Source: Aphelenchoides besseyi
Taxonomy: Eukaryota; Nematoda; Chromadorea; Rhabditida; Aphelenchoididae
Length of the DNA: 64,000 nucleotides
Direction: 5' to 3'
NCBI GenBank assembly: GCA_024699855.1
Contig: JAMPIQ010000003.1
Coordinates: forward strand, 992,001 to 1,056,000
Made by a program: the position numbers and the translations under genes
Notes under the pieces: generated by a model
What the model saw: only the letters and a program-made list of their open reading frames with translations
Told to the model about the DNA's origin: nothing
Databases searched by the model: none
Part shown: piece by piece, positions 21,382 through 32,015 of the stretch
How positions within the stretch are numbered: position 1 is the stretch's first letter
Layout: the number at the start of each line of letters is the position of its first letter

Positions 21382-24300
21382 TTATGGTTGTAAATAAGTT
21401 TTGCATTGGGGGACATCAGGCAATGGATAATTGCAGTAGTCTTTTCCGTATATTGCACCAATTACAAGCGATGTGCGGCGTGTTATTGGTAGATCGTAAC
21501 TGTGCATGAAAGTGCATTCGGTGAGCGCCACACAGTATTCGAACTGGAGCCGCTTGTAGAACTTTCGTTGTTCTTCGTTGAGTTGGTCCTTTCTTCGTAG
21601 AATTTTTGTTATCTTGTCGATTGCAGCAAGATAGCTGCGGAAGTAACATCGTTGCCAGTCAGAATAAGCTGGTGTTCTTCCATCCGATTGTTTTATATCC
21701 AGTGGGTCTTTTCCTGGTTTCCAGTGGTTGTACCTGGTTAATTCCATATTATTCATCAGATTGTACAATGTATTCTCTGGTTTTGTCAGAATCTCTCTAT
21801 TCCACCGTTGACAGTATTCTTGTCGCAACGGCGGGAAGAACCCATCTATCCAATTATGTAGCACAAGTGATGGCCACAGAAATGCAACGGAAAACTTCTT
21901 CGGGTCAAAATCGTCGTTGAAAGTGTCTGGAACATCTTTTGTGGTTTCATCATCTGGTAGGGCATCTGGATCGACAGGTTCGAATGGGACGTCTGCATCA
22001 TCATTAGGTGTAAATCTCTTGAAATAATGATCGGCCAACGCTCGGATTGTTTGAAGACCGGTGACATCGCCGTCGGTACACATTACAATCTTCGCGTCGT
22101 ATTTCATGGAGATTGCCTTTGCCAAATTACGAAGTTTGGAAGTCTTCGAAGATCCGCTCAACGCGATTATTGGCCCTTCAGTGTCTTCAATTTGAAGAGC
22201 AATTTGTCTGTAGTCCAAAATTGCTCTTCCTTTTCCTTCATAAATTAGCACAGCCGCGATTTTGTTTATTTCTTTGCCTTTTGAGTTCATGAACTTGAAT
22301 TTGTTGTCACTTACTTCCGAGGCTGTGTCTCCGGTTATTATAAACGGTCGGAGGATGTTGTATACTTCCTCTTTTCCTTCTTCGTTCATGTATTTGAAGA
22401 AACCAATCAGGAAACTGTCGAGGGATCCGGGCTTTATGCATCTTTTGACCGTGTTGTGATTAACAACTGCTTTATCGGGACCGAACAGGCGTTGGAAGTT
22501 CGTGCTGCCTTGAAGATCTGAAGACAATCCATTTTTTATATGTGCAAGATTTCGACGGACAAGATGCTTGAAACGTCCGGAGCCAATTCCCAGGGCGATT
22601 TGAATAGCATGAACTGATAATTGTAAGCTACTTTGTTGCCAAGTAATTGAACGACCCGCATTTCGTGCGTAGGCTATAGCCCATTTGAAATCGACGTCTT
22701 CGTCTTTCACTGCGTTGAAGAAATCGATGAGTGTAAACAGGGCGTCAAGAGCATCTACGAGAACAAGCGTTTCCGGCTTTTGATTTGGCGCTGTAAATGT
22801 AACCTTGGAGTGTTTCTCTTGTTGTTTATTTGTTTCAGCGGCTATTTTCTTGGCAATTGGAGCGCCACCATTTTTAGGTTGACGTCTTGTTAAACAGCGG
22901 ATGAAGTTGCTGAATACTGAATTACAAACATTGTCGGTGTTCGGAAAGGTTGTTTTGATCTGTTGTTGAAATTTTTCGATGCCGGGTAACACACGATGAA
23001 GTTGAACGTCCATCAGTTTTTGAACCAGCGAGGATGTGTAGGTCCAATAATGAAGGGAATGTTGCGTGTATGATTTGCGTACTTCTTCGGGCACTTTGTA
23101 GTGGCCTTCTTCAGCTATGTTTGGCATGGTTTTAATCTGCAGGTAAGACATTTTTGATGACGCTGAGTTCCAATCTTCGATCATTTGTTGAGTCATACCG
23201 CATCTTTTGAATTCATCAGGTATTGAATGAGCGATACTTCGGTTGAACCACCACTCGATATTGCCGATAAGTATGAAATCCATTAGAGAATCCAATGCTC
23301 GTGATTTATCGGTTGAATGTGAAATCGATCTAATGAATTGCTCGTCCAGCGAAAATACCTGTTCTTCATTGGGTTCGGTGACTGGATCTTCACATATTGC
23401 AAGTGATTCTAACGAAATTTGTGAAACTTGTTGGTTATTAGCAGCCATCGAAAATTCTTCGGCAATGATTGGTTCTATTGGTTGAGTGGGATCTATTTCC
23501 ATTTGCATGTCGTCGATTGCGTCAGTGACCTGTAGAGCTTCGGCTGCTGTTTCGGCACGAATTTTTTCATTAATGTCCGTATCCGGAGCACCCACTGTAT
23601 CGGCAACGACAAAAACGGGAATATCTTCGGGATTGTCGTAAAAGTGATGTGCTGCTAGTTGATAACGAAGCGAGTTAACGTGTTGCTGATTTTTTAGTAT
23701 AGTGCGTTCTTCATCATTAATTGAGACGGCATATGGCTCAAGTAATCTCTCAGCTATGAAGCACAAAGCAATTCCATAATCACATTCTTGAGGCGGCGGA
23801 TGGTAGATGTTTTCGTATGCTGTTGTAATGTGGCATCCGGGGAAAATCCTCAAGAAAAATTCGCGTGTTTTGTCTAGTCGATCGTCGTCAATTTGAGAAG
23901 CCGTCATATACTGAACGTTGAGATTGGGATCGTATAATGTTGCTTCAAATTCCAAATTATTGGTTGTGTCGACGGTAATAAATGCGAATTTTGGAGATTG
24001 ACGATCATCGGTTATAAAAACGAATCCTTTACGCAGTACTTTGCGTTCGTCATTGCTCAGTTTGTCATCGTTGTTATTGTCTATGTGACGACTGAAGAAC
24101 TGATTTCCTAACACATCAATTTTGGCTGAGTACGGGTTGCTAAGTCTGAGGCGGAGAATTTCCTCAACAAATACAAACGGACGGATTTCGTTTCCATAAT
24201 TTAAGGAAAGGATTTCCTCTTTGTTGAGTTTTCCGTTGTAAATGTTGTCGATTGGTTGGTCGTTCTTCAGGTTGTCCAGAACTTTCATGAATTTGCTGAG

Positions 24301-25323
24301 TGCTTTAACCATTCCATCAGTGTAAGCACCAATCATTGGCGGTTGCAATTTACGAAACATCTTCAGCCCTTCTTCGATTGCTTTCGAACAACTCTCGTGT
24401 CCACATCCAATTTTCTTGCATTGTTGAGTGGTGAGTTTCGAAATGCTTCTTACTGATGTCAGTTGAGTGGCTAAGGTTTGCGTGTTCACGTTCAATGAAT
24501 TAAGTTCGTATGCGTCGCGATTGTTGCTGGAGGTACACGCTTCGTCAAGAATATCCACATCCATGTTGTTGTCTGTAGAACAACTTTCTTCGTCTTGTTG
24601 ATATACACGAATTCGCATCTTACTCCATAGTTCCGATAATTCCGGACGTTCCGTTATTTGCTTGCAATTCTCGTCCGATTGCATAACTTCTTTCTCCAAA
24701 TTGATAAACTCTTCATTATGGTGGAGTTTTTTATGAATAGTTGAGACTGATGGTGGAGACATCTCTTCGTCAACGACAAGTTTTCCTGCGGTTTTGGCAA
24801 AATTGTCGAAATTGGGCCGATTCTTCCAGTGACGGTTCAACGATTCATCACCCAAACTTCTCATATGATCGTATTCTAACGACCATTTGCACTGCTTTTT
24901 GATGAATTCCGTGTACGCTTGTGAGAAAGATGGATTCTTCCAATTGTACGGCGACACAGCAAACTTTGCTTTTCCATCGAGAACTTGTCTTAAATAATCC
25001 AGCAAAATTTTCTTTTGGTCTTTTTTGATTTTGTTGGAAATTTCCGTTTCAATTGCGGCTTGTTGTTCGGTTGAAGGATTTTCTACGTTGTTTAGTCGAC
25101 TAGTCAGTTGTTGTTGTAACAAATCTTCATAACTGGGTTTGAAAATCTCTTCAAAAACGTCCTCAAACAATTGGTCGAATCTGCGTTCATCGATGGTACC
25201 TCCGGCCTGCAAAGGGCCTTTGATTGATGGCCCTTTGCATCTTCGCTTCATGACATCAGTTGGGTTGTGTTTACATCCCACCACGTCGCAAGCTTCAAGC
25301 TGTTCGTCTACGTACACAATCAA
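21382..25323 (-). CDS. 1,313-codon protein: dead Ulp1-like plus Spo11/TopoVIA-type Toprim
   Basis: The minus-strand frame is open for 1,313 codons. The frame begins at a TTG; the first ATG is codon 25, so translation starts there or on a spliced upstream exon. Two Cys/His motifs of form CxxxGCxH occur near residues 12-19 and 305-312 (CDVVGCKH, CKKIGCGH). Residues about 400-530 look like a Ulp1/C48 fold (FAFITVDTT, LYDPN, ECDYGIALCFIAERL), but the expected catalytic Cys is Tyr516 and no His matches. Residues about 1020-1105 form a Toprim domain: AVLIYEGKGRAI with E1029, IIALSGSS, then KIVMCTDGDVTGLQTIRAL with D1084 and D1086. The 55-residue Glu-to-DxD spacing and TDGD motif match Spo11/Top6A better than GyrB/Top2. 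The usual 5Y-CAP tyrosine about 95 residues upstream was not found. Function unknown; DNA breakage or joining for transposition is an inference. Confidence 0.7.
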   Translation of the reverse strand: MIVYVDEQLEACDVVGCKHNPTDVMKRRCKGPSIKGPLQAGGTIDERRFDQLFEDVFEEIFKPSYEDLLQQQLTSRLNNVENPSTEQQAAIETEISNKIKKDQKKILLDYLRQVLDGKAKFAVSPYNWKNPSFSQAYTEFIKKQCKWSLEYDHMRSLGDESLNRHWKNRPNFDNFAKTAGKLVVDEEMSPPSVSTIHKKLHHNEEFINLEKEVMQSDENCKQITERPELSELWSKMRIRVYQQDEESCSTDNNMDVDILDEACTSSNNRDAYELNSLNVNTQTLATQLTSVRSISKLTTQQCKKIGCGHESCSKAIEEGLKMFRKLQPPMIGAYTDGMVKALSKFMKVLDNLKNDQPIDNIYNGKLNKEEILSLNYGNEIRPFVFVEEILRLRLSNPYSAKIDVLGNQFFSRHIDNNNDDKLSNDERKVLRKGFVFITDDRQSPKFAFITVDTTNNLEFEATLYDPNLNVQYMTASQIDDDRLDKTREFFLRIFPGCHITTAYENIYHPPPQECDYGIALCFIAERLLEPYAVSINDEERTILKNQQHVNSLRYQLAAHHFYDNPEDIPVFVVADTVGAPDTDINEKIRAETAAEALQVTDAIDDMQMEIDPTQPIEPIIAEEFSMAANNQQVSQISLESLAICEDPVTEPNEEQVFSLDEQFIRSISHSTDKSRALDSLMDFILIGNIEWWFNRSIAHSIPDEFKRCGMTQQMIEDWNSASSKMSYLQIKTMPNIAEEGHYKVPEEVRKSYTQHSLHYWTYTSSLVQKLMDVQLHRVLPGIEKFQQQIKTTFPNTDNVCNSVFSNFIRCLTRRQPKNGGAPIAKKIAAETNKQQEKHSKVTFTAPNQKPETLVLVDALDALFTLIDFFNAVKDEDVDFKWAIAYARNAGRSITWQQSSLQLSVHAIQIALGIGSGRFKHLVRRNLAHIKNGLSSDLQGSTNFQRLFGPDKAVVNHNTVKRCIKPGSLDSFLIGFFKYMNEEGKEEVYNILRPFIITGDTASEVSDNKFKFMNSKGKEINKIAAVLIYEGKGRAILDYRQIALQIEDTEGPIIALSGSSKTSKLRNLAKAISMKYDAKIVMCTDGDVTGLQTIRALADHYFKRFTPNDDADVPFEPVDPDALPDDETTKDVPDTFNDDFDPKKFSVAFLWPSLVLHNWIDGFFPPLRQEYCQRWNREILTKPENTLYNLMNNMELTRYNHWKPGKDPLDIKQSDGRTPAYSDWQRCYFRSYLAAIDKITKILRRKDQLNEEQRKFYKRLQFEYCVALTECTFMHSYDLPITRRTSLVIGAIYGKDYCNYPLPDVPQCKTYLQP
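25208..25239. repeat. Perfect hairpin inside the coding start
   Basis: TGCAAAGGGCC, a 10-base loop, then GGCCCTTTGCA: 11-bp perfect arms spanning the codons just after Met25 of the Toprim-protein frame. Confidence 0.7.
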
Positions 25324-25599
25324 AGTCGTTGAACTTGCGAGAGAACTACTGTGCGATCGGATTTGAAGTTGTTGTATTCAATTACGCGTTTCCAGTCGAA
25401 AACAATTCCGAAATTTGACATCGATGCGAAAAATTCAATTTTCTTTACATCTCACCATTTTTGCGTGCTTTCTTTCCAATCAAGGCAATTTCAAGGTGAT
25501 TTCAGGAAAGTAGCAATTTCACGCAAAGGGCAAAAAAAGAAAAACAACGTGAAATTTTTTTGGATCGTTATTTTCCCTACATTTTCCCTTGGAATCGAG

Positions 25600-25770
25600 G
25601 ACGAGAGACCAAAAAAGCACGCAATTTGCGTGGACTTCAAAGGCCCATAAGTCCACGCAGGGTACCCCAGAGCAAAAACTGATAACACCATCAGATTCCT
25701 TTTGAAAAGGCGCGTTTTTTGGCATAAAGTATGCGTGAATATCGCGTGGTGGCTAATGAGCCTTCCCTTG
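25600..25770. repeat. Inner right arm, Tc5-like TIR
   Basis: Reverse complement of 20034-20205 with about two mismatches; ends CCTTCCCTTG. Confidence 0.85.
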
Positions 25771-25849
25771 TTAGTTTCTTTTTACAGAATCTTCATACAA
25801 TGGCTGGTTAAAAAGTTACAGCACGCTTGCCCTTTTTTGAGACACCCTG
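25771..25849. repeat. Outer right arm, 79 bp
   Basis: Identical to the reverse complement of 19955-20033; ends GAGACACCCTG before TA. Confidence 0.9.
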
Positions 25850-26036
25850 TAGTTTCCAATGATACAAACGAGGACGTGAAGGTTCAACTCGTTCACTTTC
25901 TACTCATCTGATGATTACAACGCGAGTTCGAAAATATCAAAAGAGATGCTGATCACTTGTTTTTGTGTTTTAATCTCCATATTGATTAACATAAACGTGT
26001 GTGATCGGAAAGAGCATTCGAACCTCCAATCACTTG

Positions 26037-27810
26037 ATGGAAATGTTTTTTCTGTTTTGCTTTTTACCGCTTTTGTTTGCTGGAGATGTTCAAATCAAAT
26101 TGACCACCGGTCCAATCAACGGCTACACGATTCAAATCGAACAATCGGAGGTCATAGCTTTCAAGGTTCGAAGCTCAGTTATTGACTTTCACTGACGACT
26201 TTCAGCGGATTCAATTTGCCAAACTGAAATCTCATTTGAACTTTCCAATCAGTTCGAATGGAAATTCCGAAGTATGTGATCGAAATTGTTTGTTCGTGAA
26301 TGTTTTTGCTTCTCGACGTTGTGTCGACCATTTGGTCGTATGCCAAACAGTTTTCTGGATTCATGGCGGTGGATTTCAACGTGGAAGTCCCGATGAATAC
26401 GACGAAAACAAAATCGCTGAGCATTTTGCTCGTCACGAGCTCATCGTTGTGGTTCCTTCTTATCGTCTGGGAGCGTTCGGTTTCTTTAATTTGGACGACT
26501 CGGCGGATTCCCTTTACAATTTGGGACTATTGGGTGAGTTAAGGTCCTTAAAGCAATAAACAGATTGTAGATCTGATCTCCGCTCTTCGTTGGACTCAAC
26601 GCGAATTACCACTTCTTGGCGGTCGAATAGACAAAATTTCGATTTTCGGTCATGAAGCTGGAGCGAGCTTGGCTTTCTATCTCTTGTCAAGTCCAGCTGT
26701 CGAAGAAACGGCTTTTCACTCCGCAGTTCTCAGTTCACTCATTCCCGATTTGTCAATTGAACAAACTCGGACGTCAACCACACTTCTTCTCGATCAACTT
26801 CACGTGAGTTTACACTTTGAGTTGAACATCTTTTTGTAGTGTTTGATGACAGAGACTAATGTCTTAAGTTCGACAAACGATAAAATCTCTTGTTTGCAAA
26901 ACAAGTCGGTGGAAACGATTTTGGAAGCAAGTCGCGAGAAACAGTTTGGGCCACGATTCGACTCGTTTCTGTTGCCATTCAAAGACAACATTCAGATGTA
27001 CCAGAACCTAAAGGTCAGTTGGCCATCCAGATCTACGCACATTGGTTTTAGAGCATTCCAATAATGATCATTCAACCAAAAGAAGTGGTGTTTTTGAGTA
27101 ATCAAACTGTGAAGAACGAATGCGTAAAACAAAGTCGTCTGTTGGGATATCAAGGCCCGTCGACTCTCGATTCGTGCATCTTCAGCAATCGGTCAGTCGA
27201 CTTAATTCATCCGTTTATGCACAAGATAGCGATTATGAATCATCAACGTGGAATCCCAACTTACTTGGCAATTTTTGCACAAAATTCCGATTCCAACGGT
27301 TTGGATTTTTTGGTCAAAAAAAGGAACTTGAGTTCGGATGACCGGATGTTGAGTACCTTGTTTGCGGAAGCTGTCCACAGATTCATTTCCGATCAACGTG
27401 ATGATATTCCCGGTAAGCAAGTTTGAACTCAGAATGATCTGCTCGTTTCAGTTTGGCCGTTGGCTGATGAATTCGGTCACAATTACTTTTGGTTTCGGTA
27501 CGATACAAATGATACGGGATCTCAATCAGCGTTAATCGATTGGCCACACCTTGTAATGAATGAGTTTTATTTGCCAGAATCAACTCAATTTTGGTTGTCA
27601 ATTGGACAATTACAAACAGTGATTCAACAGCCATCAGTTGTTGCGGTTCCCGTCCGTCAACAAGATGGTCAGCTGTGGACTGCATTTGTGATTGTTCTTT
27701 TCATCGCCTTCTTTTTGGCCGCAATTCTCGGCGTCGTCGTTGGCTACAAATTGTACAAACGTTGGAAGCTGTTGCAGAAGCTAGAGTCCGATCAAATCGC
27801 TAAGAAGTAA
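26037..27810 (+). CDS. Cholinesterase-like membrane protein, no catalytic Ser
   Basis: Six exons join cleanly: 26037-26165, 26206-26533, 26571-26803, 26840-27013, 27052-27412 and 27452-27810. A signal peptide (MEMFFLFCFLPLLFAGDVQ) leads into a type-B carboxylesterase/cholinesterase fold: CLFVNVFASR, the oxyanion-hole motif FWIHGGGFQRGSPDEY, VVVPSYRLGAFGFF, and FGHEAGASLAFYLLSSPAVE. The nucleophile position of the usual GxSxG elbow is Glu (GAA at 26654-26656), and no catalytic His is evident near the C-terminus. A membrane helix (TAFVIVLFIAFFLAAILGVV) and a short basic tail finish the protein, so it is a type I membrane pseudoenzyme. Neuroligin/glutactin-type adhesion molecules share this layout, so an adhesion or receptor role is plausible. 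The 5.9-kb element ends about 190 bp upstream and may affect its promoter. Confidence 0.8.
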
Positions 27811-28584
27811 ACTGAATTGTTGAACGAGCATTACGACGTTATAAACTGATAATGGAATACGAAGAGCCTTGCACTTAAAAGATCAATGTGAATGCAAAGT
27901 TGCATCTAGTGGTTTATTTGATGCTGTTCAAGAAAGAATGTACTTTGAAGTGAAATTAAATAGAAACTGAAAGTCAACCAAAAGGTTTCTATTTTTCTTA
28001 TTTATCGAGCCATTTGTTTTGGCCGCTGTTTAGCAAACGTCCGTGGAATGATTAGGACAGGAAAACATTGTTGTTGCTGAAAGTAAAGTACAAATTTTTT
28101 CGGAAGTAACTTACCATTTGCACAAAATCGAAACCGACCAAAAGATTTGTGCAGCCAAAATGTTCTGGTGGGCAAGGGAGTCGTTTTGATGAAATGGACA
28201 CCAAGAAAACTGGCATAAAGTCTATTCGGTCCTAAAGTCTTGAGGATTGAGAGGTGAACAAAAGAGAGAGTTTATTCACAGTTCGATTACAAACAACAAC
28301 GACAACAATAACAACAAGAGTTTCAGCGACGGCGAGAATGGTCGTCCGCAACGCCAACAATCGCAATAAGAGACATCAGACTTTCAGGCGGCTATTAATC
28401 AGACCTGAACAAGGTCAATGGCCAGTATATTGATAACAATTTGATTTTAGTTTTCAGATCTCTTGTTCGATTTACTATTCTCAATGGGTAGCATCAAGAG
28501 TGATACCTAGTTTACTTGATGATACAAACAGAATTGGATTAGTTACTTGAGTGAAATTTGTGATTTAAATACAAAAAAGTGTGT
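27811..28584. other. Intergenic, nothing seen
   Basis: Between the 3' ends of two convergent genes. A CAA/AAC-rich patch occurs near 28280-28320. Confidence 0.5.
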
Positions 28585-29273
28585 TCAGAAAAAATCTTTG
28601 GGTGAAAAGAACAGTTCACGAGTTGAAAGCGAGTTGTTGGGCGATTCGTTTAAGTTTTCAGTTTGCGTTAACATTCGTTGAATCATCTGAGAGAGAGCGG
28701 TGGTCATCGGAAACTGCAAAGCATCCTGGGAACTAGCGGACGAATCGGAAAGCGGAGAACTTGAATCCGATTCGTGATTCTGTTTGTAATCATTAATATG
28801 CTCGACGGCCTCTTTCTTTCGCCATTTGGTACGTCGATTTTGGAACCAAACCTGAAAATGAAAACCATAAATTTTGATCTTAATTGTAAGTACAACAAGC
28901 AATTCATAAGCACTAATTACAACACTCAATCGCTGTCATCACAGAACTAACCTTAACTTGACTTTCGGTCATGTTCAATTGTTGTGCTAATGCGGAACGT
29001 TCACTTCCGGCCAAGTACTTCGCTGCCTCAAATTTGGCTTCCAACACGTAAACCTACAACAGAAATGAAGTCACGACTATTTGAACTCACTTGTTGCGCA
29101 GTGAACGTTGGTCGCGATGGCTTTCGAACTGCGGGCGACGGTTGGAATAAACGTTGTGGTTGAACGCTAAAGACCGGTATCTTCGTTTCATGATTATTGT
29201 TCGGTGGAATAACGGGAGTTGTGGACAAAATTTGAAGTGGATCGAAGACCAATGGAGCAAGAACTGAAAACAA
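28585..29273 (-). CDS. cog-1: NK6-class homeobox transcription factor (3' exons)
   Basis: Three minus-strand exons join to a full homeodomain: from about 29265 to 29091 (FQPSPAVRKPSRPTFTAQQ), 29053-28952 (VYVLEAKFEAAKYLAGSERS, then LAQQLNMTESQVK) and 28851-28585 ([18 protein letters not shown]). The [29 protein letters not shown] signature is typical of NK6 proteins; the C. elegans member is COG-1, a nuclear regulator of gonad and neuron fate. The C-terminal tail is Ser-rich with a leucine patch. The ATG at 29273 overlaps a TTTTCAG acceptor, so the real protein probably begins on one or more upstream exons. Candidates lie at 29290-29400 and 29449-29640 but are not provable. The symbol is by homeodomain class only; a paralogue cannot be excluded. 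Confidence 0.75.
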
Positions 29274-29659
29274 TCTCCATCATAATACTTCTCAATCGAA
29301 TGACGTTCAGATTTGGGTGGCCAAATTCGAGCATTCGGCCGACACACAACAAGAACACAAACTCGAATGCACGTCATTTTCCAGCGGCAGATGTTTTGCG
29401 TAGAAGTTCGAAATAACCGTAAAACAGAAATTTTTTAAGATTAAATGGTTATCTCGACTTTATAACAAAACCATCAGCTTTCAGATCATCAGCGCAGCAA
29501 TGAACGGCGATTAGAAACCGACCTTGTGGTTGTAAGTTTGCTGGTCTACTGTTTCGAATTGCTTGATTGTTTGCATTCAAGAGACAAGCCAAATAAAGTT
29601 TCTGAAATTGAGAATTTGAATCTTTCGCCAAACTTTGTTCATACCTGCAGTTGTTCAAT

Positions 29660-32010
29660 TTGAATTGGCAATTGAAGTCCAGAATTTGAATGGACGGAAA
29701 CGAGAGCTTCTTGCGATTGCTGGGCGACGTTTAGGAGCAACATCTTCAATTCAACTTGTGAGTCAACAGTCAAGTTCAAACGGGACTTTATATCGTAGGT
29801 CACTCGGATTTCACAAAACGATTTTACTCAATTCGATAAGCCTTTGAATTTGTGCGAATAGGTCGAAGCTTACAATGTGGTGTATCTTCCGGATCAAAAG
29901 ACTGTCGAAAACAACTTTATGTTTTATTTACGGACCCCAAAAAGAATACCATACACGTGTTGGTATTGACAGAAGCGCAAATGTAACTCAATTGGATATT
30001 GTTTTTAAGAAGTGGGGAAGGACGTCAATCGTCTAATCGGTGACCGTGAGCTTACGATTGTGGTCGAATGATTTCTTAGCCTTTGGAGGTTTCAAAACTT
30101 GTTTTTACAAAAATAAAATCATATATACTCCCACAAATGTTTCCATTCGAATTGTAAACAAGCAGTCAAACTTATTTCAACTGCGTCATTAGCAAGTGGA
30201 CAGTAACATTTGAGTGATCATTGAAATAATCAGAGAACTCGTTTAACGGTTTAAGCGAAACTTTAACTGTGGAGCTCAACTACGAATACCGTAGAATCGG
30301 TTAACCAAAGTAATTGAAATCGTTTGGAAATTGAGTCCACTTCTGACGACCCGATTTCGCCATTATATAGACCAAAAAGATTAAATGGAAAGAATGTCGA
30401 GAAACGGTCGTTTACCGTTAGCATTACACGGAAATAATGAAAATTGTCGTGAGCAAGAATCTGCCCACAATCTTCTAAGAAGTCGTGTTGTGGCTTATTA
30501 TTCGCATTTTTATTTGATTTAAAGACCCGAAATGTGGTCATTTCTGGGAACTTTCAAATCGAATAGAAAGCGTGATTTCTGGTTTAACTGTATGCTCGAC
30601 AACGGAACACAGAATTTGCCTTGTGTCTTCAGAATCGACGGCACACTGTTGCAGTGCTCTAAGTGCACCATGCAACAGAAGGTTAAGATGATGCAGAAAA
30701 AAACGATAGTTGAGAAGATTTAGAGCTTGAGAACTTATTATTTTTCAAATCAAACGAATTCTCGTTAAAATCGGCGGATTTCGGTGTCACGAACAGCCTC
30801 ATATGTTGAGTTCTGAAAAATTAAGAATCTCTGAGCAAAGAAGCAAAACTACAAAAATGCCAAAAAGAAAAGTTTGCAACCCTAAGTTTATCTAAAGTTT
30901 GGTTTTCAGATACGATCTCAGACTACGGTTTTTACTACAGACCTGTGCAAGAGATTCCACTTGATCTGAAGACTTGGACCACCCCGACGTTTTTGTTTGG
31001 CACGAAAAGAAGCTTTGAAAGTTCAGGAAACTAATCTTTCATTAATCTAAAAGCTTTTCGTTGCATAACCGAGGACTACGAGGTTGGAATTCTGCACGAA
31101 GATCCTCATCTGTAAAGAAGATTGTAACAAAACGGATTCCCACTCTAAAGATAAAGATTTGTTGGATCCGTTTAAAAACTGATTGAGAGAGTTGCCAGAT
31201 AGACAATCAAGATAGAACCATTTAAACAACTGAGATTCCAGTTGAAACACCAAACGTTATTTGAACATGTTAATTGTTTTCTGAGCGGTAAACGAAGTTA
31301 ACCATTGAGCTTGTAATTGGATTTGTGGGCATAAACCTTTGGAGGCACATAAACGAGTGATCTTCGAGTTACAGTGCTTGTGACGTATAAATCTGAGGTC
31401 AAGAACGAGCTTGTTGGTTAGATATACGACGATAAACCAATTTACCTTCTCTGAACACACAACTGAGTGATGGAAATGAGCAAATAGGAGATAAACAAAC
31501 AAGACTTTATCTTACGATTAATGATGTAAAGAAGCTCGAAATGGAAACGCTAAAGTCACGTGGTTTTTTCTACGAATTTTTCAACTGAACGTTTAGATCG
31601 ACGAAGTTTCAAAGTTTCTTGTAAACACAAACCCACGAACTGACAGCAAAAGGGTCACTTAATCGAGCAATATTGACTTTAAACTTGCTAATTAGACATT
31701 TTTGATCATCGTGTCTTTTAATTAAATGAATTTCGATCCCGACGAACATTTCTACCGGGAGTTTTAGTCGAATTAGTTCTCGAGTTCAATTCAGTGGTCT
31801 TAAGTGCAATGGACTTCTGTGTTTAATGATCACTTGCTGGCGGGCTGTTGATTGGCCATTTAGTGTCATTACTTATTTTGTGCTTTATGTTCAGCTGCAA
31901 TCTTTTACAAACTATAAAACGTTAATCGGTCGATGTGTACGACGGATCATTGATTTTCGTCGTGGGTTCGCAAAGCAAGAAGTGTACACTACAAAACACA
32001 AAAAGTATTG
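29660..32010. other. No supported gene
   Basis: Several 60-90 codon frames occur on both strands (for example 30263-30541 minus, 30532-30723 plus, 31257-31502 minus), without motifs or coherent splice chains. Upstream exons or regulatory DNA of the NK6 gene may lie at the left of this stretch. Confidence 0.4.
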
Positions 32011-32015
32011 AACGA

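Larger units (their letters stand above)
19955..25849 (-). mobile_element. 5.9-kb TIR element with Toprim-protein gene
   Basis: TA at 19953-19954 and 25850-25851 flanks a 5,895-bp unit. The outermost 79 bp on each side are perfect inverted copies beginning CAGGGTGTCTCAAAAAAGGG. They continue without a break into inner arms of about 170 bp starting CAAGGGAAGGCTCATTAGCC, with about two mismatches, giving TIRs near 250 bp. Inside are a Tc5-type transposase tail (plus strand), a tRNA-like patch and a 1,313-codon minus-strand frame. The TIR identity implies recent insertion, about 190 bp upstream of the esterase start codon. The outer ends resemble the mariner-type element at 5749-6384. The inner ends resemble Tc5-like elements. 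No complete transposase of either type is present, unless the 1,313-residue protein itself acts as one. Confidence 0.85.

Noticed and set aside
22060..22260. GyrB/Top2-type Toprim
   Set aside because: The MTDxDxDG-like look is similar, but the Glu-to-DxD spacing of 55 fits Spo11/Top6A and is shorter than the roughly 77 of type IIA enzymes.
21382..25323. Ordinary host gene
   Set aside because: It lies entirely within near-identical TA-flanked inverted repeats, has no introns in a genome of intron-rich genes, and has transposon-associated domains.
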